Shown here in pieces: positions 45,785-54,438 of a stretch of 64,000 bases of DNA (position 1 is the first letter of the stretch; the number at the start of each line of letters is the position of its first letter). This stretch comes from Campylobacter concisus. GTDB taxonomy: Bacteria; Campylobacterota; Campylobacteria; Campylobacterales; Campylobacteraceae. The notes beneath the pieces were generated by a model, which was not told where the DNA came from, did not search any database, and saw only the letters and a program-made list of their open reading frames with translations. The stretch is taken from NCBI RefSeq assembly GCF_003048775.2, contig NZ_CP049272.1, forward strand, positions 1,364,001 through 1,428,000. The letters are read 5' to 3'. The position numbers and the translations under genes were made by a program.

Positions 45785-47052
45785 AACTCTTTTGCGTTAT
45801 TTTTAAATACATTTAGCACGCTTGCTCGTTTATGGTAAATTTCGGCGTATTCTCTTTCGCTCTTTGAGTCATAAACTATACCAGCTCCAGCCCCCACAAA
45901 TACATCACTAAAGCCATTTTCACCTGACACAAAGATGGCTGAGCGAATAAGAATAGCAACCTGAGCATCGCCATTAAAATGCAAAAATCCAATGCCGCCG
46001 CCATAGATATTTCGCTCATAAATTTCAAGCTCGTTTATGATCTGCATCGCTCTGATCTTTGGCGCACCGCTAAGCGTGCCAGCTGGGAAGATGCTAGCTA
46101 AGACATCAAAAAGATCAAGCCCTTTGGCGCACTTGCCATAGACATCGCTTACGATATGAATTACTTTTTCATATTTTTGGATATGCATAGTATTTTTTAC
46201 GGATACACTTTTTGGCTCTGAAACCCTGCCGATGTCATTTCTAGCAAGATCAATTAGCATTTTGTGCTCAGCCAGTTCCTTTTCGTCACTTAAAAGCTCA
46301 TTTTCAAGTGCCGCATCTGCATTTGCATCACTTCCTCTAGGCCTTGTGCCTGCGATCGGAGCTACAAAAATTTGCTCACTTTTCATCTCAAAAACAAGCT
46401 CTGGCGAAGAGCCAACCACATCACCATAAGGTGTAGGAAAATGAAACATATATGGACTTGGATTTGTAAGTGAGAGCTTTTTATAAAATTCCAAACTGCT
46501 CATATTCGTTGAAATTTCAAGCAATTCACCAAGTACCACCTGAAAGACATCACCACATCTTATATACTCTTTTGCTAACTCAACCATATCCTCAAAGTGT
46601 TTCTTTTCTCTACTAAGATCAGTTTTTATACTAAATTTACTCTGCTCTTTGCTTTTGCATTCAACTTTCGCATCAAGCAAAAAGTCATAATATTTATTCT
46701 TATCTCCATAAAATGTATAAATTTTACTCATCTTGTCAAAGTGCAGATAGGCCTTTGCATCGGCATAGATAAATTTTGGAAATTCATACTTTTTGGCTTT
46801 CTCTTCTCCGATATATTCAAAATATCTCACACCATCATAGGCAAAAACACCAAAAAGTCCCGCAAATGGAGCTAAAGATTTATTACGATTTGTATCAAAA
46901 TAACTTCTAAGCCCATAAAAGTCCATATCCTTTTCATCGATGTATTCGCAATCAATACCTATAATCGTTTGGGTCTTATCCTCGGCCAAGTAGCTATTTT
47001 TAAATTTTTCTCTAATCACTTCATAATAAAACAGTGGTTGTTCTAAGAGCAT
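45781..47052 (-). CDS. trpE: Anthranilate synthase component I
   Basis: This 423-residue chorismate-binding enzyme is the aminase subunit that makes anthranilate for tryptophan synthesis. PIAGTRPRG favours TrpE over PabB. Other motifs are LAEHKMLIDLARNDIGRV, AGTLSGAPKIRAM and GGGIGFLHFNGD. It stands alone here, without trpG or trpD beside it, and its stop overlaps that of the convergent kinase-like gene by 4 nt. PabB function remains a lesser possibility. Confidence 0.8.
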   Translation of the reverse strand: MLLEQPLFYYEVIREKFKNSYLAEDKTQTIIGIDCEYIDEKDMDFYGLRSYFDTNRNKSLAPFAGLFGVFAYDGVRYFEYIGEEKAKKYEFPKFIYADAKAYLHFDKMSKIYTFYGDKNKYYDFLLDAKVECKSKEQSKFSIKTDLSREKKHFEDMVELAKEYIRCGDVFQVVLGELLEISTNMSSLEFYKKLSLTNPSPYMFHFPTPYGDVVGSSPELVFEMKSEQIFVAPIAGTRPRGSDANADAALENELLSDEKELAEHKMLIDLARNDIGRVSEPKSVSVKNTMHIQKYEKVIHIVSDVYGKCAKGLDLFDVLASIFPAGTLSGAPKIRAMQIINELEIYERNIYGGGIGFLHFNGDAQVAILIRSAIFVSGENGFSDVFVGAGAGIVYDSKSEREYAEIYHKRASVLNVFKNNAKEF

Positions 47053-47175
47053 TTTTTTCCTTTAAATTTTTGATGATTATAAAAAAAGTTCGCTTTTAGT
47101 TTTTAAAATTTTTATCAAATTTCTAAATTTATGCCCAAATTTCACCTTTTTACTATTTTTTTAACACCGCTTGGC

Positions 47176-47181
47176 TAAAAT
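47176..47181 (+). promoter_or_regulatory. -10 box for the TauE/SafE gene
   Basis: Plus-strand TTGGCTAAAATTTGG contains TAAAAT 23 nt before the ATG, with AAAAGGA in between. The trpE promoter must lie in the same 152-nt divergent gap. Confidence 0.5.
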
Positions 47182-47204
47182 TTGGCACTCGTAAAAGGAA
47201 ATTT

Positions 47205-47945
47205 ATGCTCTTTGTTGAACTTTTTATAATTGGTATCGGTGTTGGATACATCGCTGGCTTTTTTGGCATCGGTGGCGGCACGGTCGTCGTTCCTATAATG
47301 GTCGCCTTTGGATATGACATAAAAACCGCTATTGGCATAAGCGTTATGCAAATGATATTTAGTGCGACTTTTGGCTCGTATCTAAACTACAAAGCTGGCC
47401 TTTTAAAACTAAATCGCGGCGTAGTTTTAGGGCTTGGGGGCTTAGTTGGAGCTAGTTTTAGTGGCATTATTGTTTCATATGCGCCAGCGATTTTACTTGA
47501 GTCACTCTTACTTGCGACATTTATCTTATCCCTTTTAAAGTTATATTTTATGCCAAATAGTGACGGCTCAAACGCAAATAACTCACTTTTTTTGCTATTT
47601 TTAGTTGGTCTTTTTGTAGGTGCTCTTGCTATTAGTATTGGCATCGGCGGGGGCGTCTTTATCGCTCCTATCTTGGTAGGCTTTTTGCGTTATGAGCTGA
47701 AAAAAGCGGTCTCAATGGGCGTATTTTTCGTTATGTTTGCAGCCATCGCTGGCTTCATCTCGCTCTCGCTAAATGGCCATATCTCATACGCTGAGGGCGC
47801 ATTTTTAGGTCTTGGCTCGCTAATAGGCGCATACTTTGGCACCAAAAAGACGCAAAATACCGACAAAAAAACACTTAAAAAATGGTTTTTACTCTTTTAC
47901 ATAGCGATGATATGTTTGATATTAAAAGATATGTTTTTTGAATAA
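47205..47945 (+). CDS. TauE/SafE-family (sulfite/organosulfur) permease
   Basis: This 246-residue protein has about eight membrane segments. Two internal repeats each begin with a glycine-rich motif, GFFGIGGGTVVVPIMV near residue 18 and IGIGGGVFIAPILVG near residue 146. Family members export sulfite or sulfoacetate or import sulfonates. The substrate here is unknown. It is a single gene ending at a hairpin terminator. Confidence 0.88.
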   Translation: MLFVELFIIGIGVGYIAGFFGIGGGTVVVPIMVAFGYDIKTAIGISVMQMIFSATFGSYLNYKAGLLKLNRGVVLGLGGLVGASFSGIIVSYAPAILLESLLLATFILSLLKLYFMPNSDGSNANNSLFLLFLVGLFVGALAISIGIGGGVFIAPILVGFLRYELKKAVSMGVFFVMFAAIAGFISLSLNGHISYAEGAFLGLGSLIGAYFGTKKTQNTDKKTLKKWFLLFYIAMICLILKDMFFE

Positions 47946-47975
47946 GAGCATGGCTAAATTGCCACGCTCTTTTTA
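47944..47975 (+). terminator. Terminator between convergent genes
   Basis: AAGAGCATGGC pairs with GCCACGCTCTT (one mismatch) around a 6-nt loop. TTTTT follows on the plus strand. It can also serve the minus strand, but lies past the end of no minus-strand gene's start. Confidence 0.7.
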
Positions 47976-49433
47976 AATTTCTTCAAAAAAGTAAGCTTCG
48001 CTTAGTTTAAAAGCAAGCTCTTTTAGCTCATCTTCGTTTAAATTTACGCCCTTTGCAATCTCTTTAACGCTGGCCTTGCCGTCAAATTTCAATGCAGCTT
48101 TGATCTCTTCAACGCTTAAACTAAGCTTGCCATTTAGCTCATTTGCTAAAGAAATAACTGGCGAGTTAGCCTCCAGAAAATACCCCAGATACGCAGCAGC
48201 TCTAGGCTTTAGCCTAGTTTTTTTAGGCTCATAAGCAAGTGCAGCAAGCTTTGTGGATGAAATTTTAGTGTTTTGATCATTTAAAATTTCAAGTAGCCCC
48301 ATAAATGCTTCACTCTTGCTCTCACCAAGTGCAGCCTTTACTTCACTTAAATTTAGACTTTGCGGATAGGCTTTGCTCAAAATTTCTTGCGTTTTTGTCC
48401 TTGGCTGCTCACTAAAATATGCAAAATAAATCCTATCAAGCTCGCTCTCTCCAAGCACCGCATCAAAGTCCTCAGCGCCACCAAGCCTTTCTTTGTGCGC
48501 GATGAGGCTCTTTCTAAAAGATCTATTAAACAAAAAGTCGTTTAGCTGCTCTTTTTTGATGCGAGTGTTGTAGCTTTGCTCGATGTGCGCGTCAAAGCGA
48601 TAAATTCCAGTTGAGCTTGCAAAGATGTCATTTAACGAAGCATCTATAACATAGCAAAGTCCGTGTTTATCGATGTGTTTAGCAAATTTATGAAAGTAAG
48701 TTGGCTCGTTGCTAGCCTCCAAAAAGTCGTGCAAAATGTAATAATCACTACCCTTTGCGATGATGCCTTGTAAGAAATTTAGCTGCGTCAAAAGTAGCTT
48801 CATGCTGTCTTTATAGACGACGTCGCTTTGGTTTTGTAAGCTAAATTTCAAATAATCCTGCAAGAAATTTAACTCACCTTTTACACGAGCAAGTGCTTCT
48901 TTGCTGTCGTTACCTGAGCTTACAAAAAGCATAAAATCTCTTAAAATATCAAGGCTCTTCCAGCCAGGATAGGTATTATACGAAACATAAGCGATGCCAT
49001 CCTCGCTAAGTAGTGCCTTAATCGTGGCAAGCAGTGCATCTCTTACATTTGGACTCACCCAGCTATAAACGCCATGAGCGATAATATAGTCAAATTTCCC
49101 AAGCTCTTTTATATCGCTTTCGTTCATGTGCAAAAAATTTCGCTCAAGAAGAGTAAAATTTTCTAAACCTATCTGCTTTGCCACCTTGTTACCTTCAGTC
49201 ACTTGATGGCTTGAGATGTCGATACCAACGACTTTTGCGCTTTTGTGCGAAATGGCAAATGGCAAGATATTGCCACCATATGATGAGCCAAGCTCAAGCA
49301 CTCTAGCCTCTTTTAAGCTAGCTGCTTTAAGCCCCAGAAATTTAGCAACCGCTTCTATCCTAACTGGCGAGCAGTCGCTAAATGCAGCCGAGAAATAAGG
49401 AATTTCATCATAAGCTTTCTTTGTTTTATTCAT
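47973..49433 (-). CDS. SAM methyltransferase with methyltransferase-regulatory domain
   Basis: In this 486-residue protein, residues about 40-170 are a class I methyltransferase with motif I VLELGSSYGGNILPFAI and VVGIDIS. The central region (about 210-310) matches the predicted methyltransferase regulatory domain that often follows such enzymes. The C-terminus is a helical winged-helix-like part. The substrate is unknown. It directly follows serC (1-nt overlap), the last gene of the ubiE-xseA-serC run. Confidence 0.8.
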   Translation of the reverse strand: MNKTKKAYDEIPYFSAAFSDCSPVRIEAVAKFLGLKAASLKEARVLELGSSYGGNILPFAISHKSAKVVGIDISSHQVTEGNKVAKQIGLENFTLLERNFLHMNESDIKELGKFDYIIAHGVYSWVSPNVRDALLATIKALLSEDGIAYVSYNTYPGWKSLDILRDFMLFVSSGNDSKEALARVKGELNFLQDYLKFSLQNQSDVVYKDSMKLLLTQLNFLQGIIAKGSDYYILHDFLEASNEPTYFHKFAKHIDKHGLCYVIDASLNDIFASSTGIYRFDAHIEQSYNTRIKKEQLNDFLFNRSFRKSLIAHKERLGGAEDFDAVLGESELDRIYFAYFSEQPRTKTQEILSKAYPQSLNLSEVKAALGESKSEAFMGLLEILNDQNTKISSTKLAALAYEPKKTRLKPRAAAYLGYFLEANSPVISLANELNGKLSLSVEEIKAALKFDGKASVKEIAKGVNLNEDELKELAFKLSEAYFFEEI

Positions 49434-50512
49434 TAGCTATGTTTTCTTGCAAATTCTCTCATAAATTCGCCAAGTTTTTCAACATCGCTTTGACTAACGG
49501 CATTGTAGATAGAGGCTCTTATGCCGCCAAGATGTCTGTGACCTTTTAGCCCTAGCATGCCCTCTTTTAGTGCTTCTTCGACGAAAACTGGCTCAAGTGC
49601 GTGATCTTTTGGTATCGTAAAGCTCACGTTCATATCTGATCTGCTTGATTTTTTAGCGTGGCCTAGATAAAAGCCATTTGAGCTATCTATGATGTCATAA
49701 AGCGTGCTTGCTTTTTTTGCATTTATCTTCTCAACCTCAGCAAGTCCACCAAGATCTAGTAGGTGCTGCATGGTTAAATTTAAAAGATAAATTCCAAAAG
49801 TTGGCGGTGTGTTGTAAAGTGAGTTTGCCTCTACGTGCGTTTTGTAGCGCAAAAACATAGGGATATTTTGGCTGCTCACACGATCAACTAGGTCTTTTCT
49901 TAAAATGACGATAGTCACGCCACTTGGGCCTGCATTTTTCTGAGCGCCACCGTAAAGCAAGCCAATACTGCTAAAATCAAGCGGTCTAGCGAAAAAATCA
50001 CTCGAAGCATCGACAACAAGGGGCGATTTAGTCTTTGGCATAGCCTTATACTGTGTGCCATAAATCGTATTATTTGAGCAGATGTAGGCGTAGTCGGCAT
50101 CGTCACTAAATTTCACATCAGGGATGTAAGAGAAATTTTCATCTTCGCTGCTTGCTACGACATCTACATTTACGCCAAGCACTTTTGCCTCTTTGATCGC
50201 TTTGTTTGTCCAAACGCCAGTGTTTGCGTACTGCGCCTTGCCACCTTGATATAAATTCATCGGTATCATGCTAAATTGCAAGTGTGCGCCGCCTTGCAAA
50301 AATAAAATTTCATACTCATCGCCGACATTATAGAGCTTTCTTATCTTATCCATCGCACCAAAGTGGATCTCCTCAAAGGTCTTGCTTCTGTGGCTAATCT
50401 CCATGATCGAGTAGCCCTCGCCTCTGTAGTCGGTAAATTCGGCCTTTGCGTGCTCTAAAACCTCTAGTGGTATCGCGCTTGGGCCTGCGCTAAAGTTGAT
50501 TTTTCTACTCAT
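49433..50512 (-). CDS. serC: Phosphoserine aminotransferase
   Basis: This 359-residue class V PLP enzyme makes phosphoserine, and also acts in pyridoxine synthesis. It begins [45 protein letters not shown] and the PLP lysine in [13 protein letters not shown] are all diagnostic of SerC. The ATG lies 2 nt after the xseA stop. Confidence 0.96.
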   Translation of the reverse strand: MSRKINFSAGPSAIPLEVLEHAKAEFTDYRGEGYSIMEISHRSKTFEEIHFGAMDKIRKLYNVGDEYEILFLQGGAHLQFSMIPMNLYQGGKAQYANTGVWTNKAIKEAKVLGVNVDVVASSEDENFSYIPDVKFSDDADYAYICSNNTIYGTQYKAMPKTKSPLVVDASSDFFARPLDFSSIGLLYGGAQKNAGPSGVTIVILRKDLVDRVSSQNIPMFLRYKTHVEANSLYNTPPTFGIYLLNLTMQHLLDLGGLAEVEKINAKKASTLYDIIDSSNGFYLGHAKKSSRSDMNVSFTIPKDHALEPVFVEEALKEGMLGLKGHRHLGGIRASIYNAVSQSDVEKLGEFMREFARKHS

Positions 50513-50514
50513 TT

Positions 50515-51681
50515 TTACTCCTTGATAATTGCTTTTTTATGTGTATTTTGCGAGATAAGCTCTATCTCATCGTCTATTTTTAAATCCCTAAGATCAACTC
50601 TCTTGCCATCTTTTCTAACCTCGATAAGCCCTTTTGTACTCTCAAAAAAGAGCTCCCTCATCTCATAAGCCTTCTCTAGCGAGTTAAGGGCTGAGCTAAG
50701 GACTAAAATTTTTCTTTGGACAGCATTTGCTATGGCATTTTGCTTATTTGTCACCTCGCTAAATTTTAGCTCGATCCTAGCTTTTAGAGCGTTTGATGAA
50801 AATTTAGAAAGTAGTAAATTTAGCAAATTTTGCTTTTTGGTTATCTTTAAGCTTAAAGCGCTATCAAGATCATCGCTGAGCCTATCAAGATACTGAAAAA
50901 AAGCCTCTTCATCAGGTAGCAGATCAAGCATAGCTGCACTTGGCGTAAGCGATCTGCGGTCTGCTACAAAGTCGCTTATAACATAGTCTATCTCATGTCC
51001 AATAGCGCTTATGACTGGCGTTTTGGTGGCGTAAATTTCACGCGCCAAGCCCTCGTCGTTAAAGCACCAAAGATCCTCTTTGCTGCCGCCTCCACGAGCT
51101 AAAACGATCACATCAACGCCGTATCTATCAGCTCTTTTTAAAGCCTTTATGAGCGAGCTTGGGGCATTTTCACCTTGAGTTAAGGCATCAAAGATATAAA
51201 TTTCGCTTAATTTCCAACGACTCGTCACGACCTTTAACATATCCTGAAGTGCCGCCGAAGTAGCGCTTGTGACAAGGGCTATTTTTTTAGGTAAATTTGG
51301 TATCTCTTTTTTTGTGCCGATATCAAAAAGGCCCTCATTTTCGAGCTTTTCTTTAAGCTGCCTAAACGCAAGCTCAAGCTCACCCTCGCCATCTGGTAGC
51401 ATCGCACTAGCCACTAGCTGATACGATCCACTTGGCGAATAAATAGTCACTTTGCCATAAATTTTGACCTTCAAGCCATCTTTTGGCAAGAATTTCACTT
51501 TTTGGTTGTTCATACGATACATCACAGCTGAGATGCTTGACTTTTCGTCTTTTAGCGTGAAGTACCAGTGCCCAGAAGCGTGCTTAGTAAGGCGCGAAAT
51601 TTCTCCACTTACCTCGACATAGTCAAGTGTCGCTTCAAGCAGCGCCTTTGCTTTTTCGTTTAGCTCAGATACGCTAAGCAT
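50515..51681 (-). CDS. xseA: Exodeoxyribonuclease VII large subunit
   Basis: This 388-residue protein has an N-terminal OB fold ([20 protein letters not shown]) and then the catalytic domain with [35 protein letters not shown] and [19 protein letters not shown] follow, and a coiled coil ends it. It degrades single-stranded DNA together with XseB, whose gene is not in this window. It overlaps ubiE by 8 nt. Confidence 0.95.
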   Translation of the reverse strand: MLSVSELNEKAKALLEATLDYVEVSGEISRLTKHASGHWYFTLKDEKSSISAVMYRMNNQKVKFLPKDGLKVKIYGKVTIYSPSGSYQLVASAMLPDGEGELELAFRQLKEKLENEGLFDIGTKKEIPNLPKKIALVTSATSAALQDMLKVVTSRWKLSEIYIFDALTQGENAPSSLIKALKRADRYGVDVIVLARGGGSKEDLWCFNDEGLAREIYATKTPVISAIGHEIDYVISDFVADRRSLTPSAAMLDLLPDEEAFFQYLDRLSDDLDSALSLKITKKQNLLNLLLSKFSSNALKARIELKFSEVTNKQNAIANAVQRKILVLSSALNSLEKAYEMRELFFESTKGLIEVRKDGKRVDLRDLKIDDEIELISQNTHKKAIIKE

Positions 51682-52396
51682 TGATCTCTTTGACCTTTTT
51701 GGCGATAAATAGCGTCGAGATGTCCATACTAAAGCCCTTACAAAGCTCTATCTCAAAGCCAGCAGTGGCTAGCTCATCGCAAAAGCTCTTTGCATCCAAG
51801 AAATTTTCTATCGAGCTTGGCAGATACTCGTATGCCTCTTTATTTTTTGAGATAAAGCCACCAATTTTTGGCAAAATTTTACTTAGGTAAAAATCTCTTA
51901 GCGAGGTTATAAGCCCCTTTTTCTGGCGTTTTGTAAATTCAAGCACGGCTACGTAGCCATTTAGAGCAAGTACTCTGTTAAACTCTCTAAGCGCAGCCTT
52001 TCGCTCAACCACATTTCTGATACCATAGCTTATGCTTAAAATTTGAGCCTCGCCACTTGTAAGCGTAGTGTTGTCAGCGTAGGCCTCTATAAATTTAAAA
52101 TTTGGAAATTTTGCCCTAGCCTCTTTTAGCATACCACTTGAGGGATCGATACCAGTAAGGCTTTTTATCTCAACGCCAAATTCTTTTGAAATTTCACTCC
52201 AAAGCCCCATCATATCGCCAGTACCGCAAGCTACATCTACAATATTTATGCTTTTATTTTTAAAAATTTCTAGCATATATCTGCAGGCAAATTTCCTCCA
52301 GCTCACATCCACACCAAGACTTAGCACCCTGTTTGCGACGTCATAAGTCGGAGCGATCTGGTTAAACATATCAACGATTTTTTCTTGTTTTTGCAT
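51674..52396 (-). CDS. ubiE: Demethylmenaquinone methyltransferase
   Basis: This 240-residue class I SAM methyltransferase of the UbiE/MenG/COQ5 family has the early YDVANRVLSLGVDVSWRK, motif I IVDVACGTGDM and AQILSISYGIRNV. It methylates the quinone ring in menaquinone synthesis. Campylobacter uses menaquinone and methylmenaquinone, so MenG activity is the expected role. Confidence 0.93.
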   Translation of the reverse strand: MQKQEKIVDMFNQIAPTYDVANRVLSLGVDVSWRKFACRYMLEIFKNKSINIVDVACGTGDMMGLWSEISKEFGVEIKSLTGIDPSSGMLKEARAKFPNFKFIEAYADNTTLTSGEAQILSISYGIRNVVERKAALREFNRVLALNGYVAVLEFTKRQKKGLITSLRDFYLSKILPKIGGFISKNKEAYEYLPSSIENFLDAKSFCDELATAGFEIELCKGFSMDISTLFIAKKVKEINA

Positions 52397-52408
52397 AAAT
52401 TTGCCCTT

Positions 52409-53815
52409 TTATATGTAGTAAATTTTTAAATTTCTTGAAATTTTGCGAGTTACTTTTATAAATTTAAGACGCTTTTTTAGTATCTCTTCTCTACTTTTAT
52501 AAATTTGCTTGTAAATTTTACTCTCTAGCCTCTCTTTATCTGGCATTTCTGGAAGTCTTTTAAGGATGCCGAGCCAAACGTCATAGTCTTGAAGATTGCC
52601 AAAAATTTCTTGCATCTGCTTTAGCTTCTCTTCATACTTTTTAAGCCCTTCAAAATAAAAAATTTCACATAAAAACTCGTATGTGTATCTCATCTTTTTA
52701 AGCTCTATCCTAAGATCATGAAAGCTCTCATTTGGGCAGTCTTGATTAAGGCTTTTTATCCTTTTTTGAGCTAAAACCAAAAGCGTTCTAAGCTTAAACG
52801 AACCAAGGCGCGAAAGGCTTACATCAAAGAGTTTTGACTTATAAAATTCACCCTCGTTTAAAAATATCTCCCACTCTTTTAAAAATGCGTAGTTTTCTTC
52901 GTCACCAAGGTAGCTTTTTACATTTTCATACTCTAAATCTAGAGCCTTTTTTACAAAATATATAGGCTCGTTTGCATGTTTTTGCTCGTTTAAAAAGCTC
53001 AAAAATACATCCAAATCTCGCTTTTTGTTTGTCGAGTTTGCAAGCATTTTAAAATTCTCACCAAAAAAAAGTGTCACTTTCTCATCAAAAACGCCACTAA
53101 AAATTTTAAGGATCGACCTAACCTTTCTTAAATTTACGCGAAGATCATGCAAAACTTCTTCATCTTTATCTATCAAATACTGGCTTTTTAGCCTTTTTAT
53201 TACTTTAAAAATACTAACGAAAAGGACTCTTAGCGCCTCGCCGCTTTTTAGATTTGTAGCAAAATTTGGCAAAATTTCTTTTTCTTTTATGATCTTATAG
53301 GCTCTTTTGTAGTCAATTTGTTCATTTTCATTAGCATGAATGGCAAGAAATTTGTTTTTATATCTTTTATCACAAGTTACGTCACTTAGGCAAAAATTTT
53401 CTAAAAATGGTGGTAGTTTGAAAAAGACGGCCTCATTTTCATCGCTAAATTCGATTTCAAATGTACAAAGCCCGTTTAGTTCATTTTTAAAAATATCGAT
53501 ATTGCAAGGATTGTTATTTAATTTAAAAATGTATCTATCTTTTAAGATGACGCTACCGATGCGGTTTTTAAGAGCCTTTTTAAACTCCGCTTTTTCGCAA
53601 AATTCTTCATTTTCTTCCCTGATTAGATCTTTACCAATCTTTACAGTTTTTATAAATTTATCCTCTTCACTTCGAAAGCGGATCTCTTCATTTTGCGTTA
53701 TCTTGGTATAAAATTGAGAAATTTCAAGGTGCTTAAAAACTACTCCAGCTTCTTTTAAAAAATCTAGAATTTGAGAATTTTTGAGTAAAAATTTACGCTC
53801 TATCTCCAAACTCAC
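52409..53815 (-). CDS. CYTH-CHAD domain protein (triphosphate/polyphosphate binding)
   Basis: This protein has 468 residues. The CYTH domain (about 1-165) has the ExExK signature as EIERKFLL plus paired Arg/Lys/Glu strands that bind triphosphate. The CHAD domain (about 200-465) has two copies of the His-Asp-Leu-Arg helix: LHDLRVNLRKVRSIL and FHDLRIELKKMRYTYEFL. CYTH enzymes hydrolyse triphosphates and CHAD binds polyphosphate. GTG at 53815 with GGAG 6 nt upstream is preferred over TTG 53827. It has its own -10 box. Confidence 0.87.
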   Translation of the reverse strand: MSLEIERKFLLKNSQILDFLKEAGVVFKHLEISQFYTKITQNEEIRFRSEEDKFIKTVKIGKDLIREENEEFCEKAEFKKALKNRIGSVILKDRYIFKLNNNPCNIDIFKNELNGLCTFEIEFSDENEAVFFKLPPFLENFCLSDVTCDKRYKNKFLAIHANENEQIDYKRAYKIIKEKEILPNFATNLKSGEALRVLFVSIFKVIKRLKSQYLIDKDEEVLHDLRVNLRKVRSILKIFSGVFDEKVTLFFGENFKMLANSTNKKRDLDVFLSFLNEQKHANEPIYFVKKALDLEYENVKSYLGDEENYAFLKEWEIFLNEGEFYKSKLFDVSLSRLGSFKLRTLLVLAQKRIKSLNQDCPNESFHDLRIELKKMRYTYEFLCEIFYFEGLKKYEEKLKQMQEIFGNLQDYDVWLGILKRLPEMPDKERLESKIYKQIYKSREEILKKRLKFIKVTRKISRNLKIYYI

Positions 53816-53839
53816 ATTTTTCTCCAAATTTTTTTGTTC

Positions 53840-53845
53840 ATTTTA
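53840..53845 (-). promoter_or_regulatory. -10 box for the CYTH-CHAD gene
   Basis: Minus-strand TTGCTAAAATGAAC gives TAAAAT about 24 nt upstream of the GTG start. Confidence 0.5.
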
Positions 53846-53925
53846 GCAAGTTAGTGCTTAAAACAATGAGAAAAATGCTAAATTTAGGCTTATTTTAAAA
53901 GTATTTTTATTAGGAAAAAAGATGG

Positions 53926-53955
53926 AATTTATGTTGCTAAATAGCAACATAAATT
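53926..53955 (-). terminator. Terminator after perR
   Basis: A perfect 14-bp inverted repeat (AATTTATGTTGCTA / TAGCAACATAAATT) begins right after the perR stop. CTTTTTT follows five bases later on the minus strand. Confidence 0.7.
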
Positions 53956-54366
53956 TTATTTACAGTGTTTACAGCTTTTTACGCTAGCTACGATATTTAG
54001 ACGTTCTATTATATTTCCAATCTTCTTTTCTAGTGCCTCTTGATATTTGCCAAGCTCAGCTTCATCGTAGCTCACGTCCTCGACGCTTCCACAGCTTTCA
54101 CAGACAACATGAATATGTGGATATTCGTAGATGTCGTATCTAGCCTTTTGATTGACGATATTTACTTCGACTACGAGACCTTCGTCTTTTAAAGTATTTA
54201 AATTTTTATAAACCGTTGCTAGAGAAACCGATGGACTCTCTTTTAAAATCTCATCATAAAGCTCATCAATCGTTGGGTGCGTGTGGCGATCAAGAATTCT
54301 TAAAACGCTAAGGCGCTGTGGCGTGACTTTTAGCCCGGATTGCTTTAATAATGATACGTATTGCAT
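53956..54366 (-). CDS. perR: Fur-family peroxide regulator PerR
   Basis: This 136-residue regulator has an N-terminal winged helix (VTPQRLSVLRIL, then SVSLATVYKNLNTLKDEGLV). The C-terminal dimerisation domain has the regulatory metal site (PHIHVVCESCGSVEDV). Two CxxC pairs, CESC and CKHC, form the structural zinc site. In C. jejuni PerR represses katA, ahpC and itself. The small size and location beside dxs support PerR rather than Fur. The 72-nt upstream gap has several palindromic AT stretches that could be autoregulatory boxes. Confidence 0.9.
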   Translation of the reverse strand: MQYVSLLKQSGLKVTPQRLSVLRILDRHTHPTIDELYDEILKESPSVSLATVYKNLNTLKDEGLVVEVNIVNQKARYDIYEYPHIHVVCESCGSVEDVSYDEAELGKYQEALEKKIGNIIERLNIVASVKSCKHCK

Positions 54367-54438
54367 AGTGCTTTTCCTTATTTTTATTTTGGCTTATGCT
54401 AGCAAAAATAATATTAAACGTTACTTTATTAAATGATA

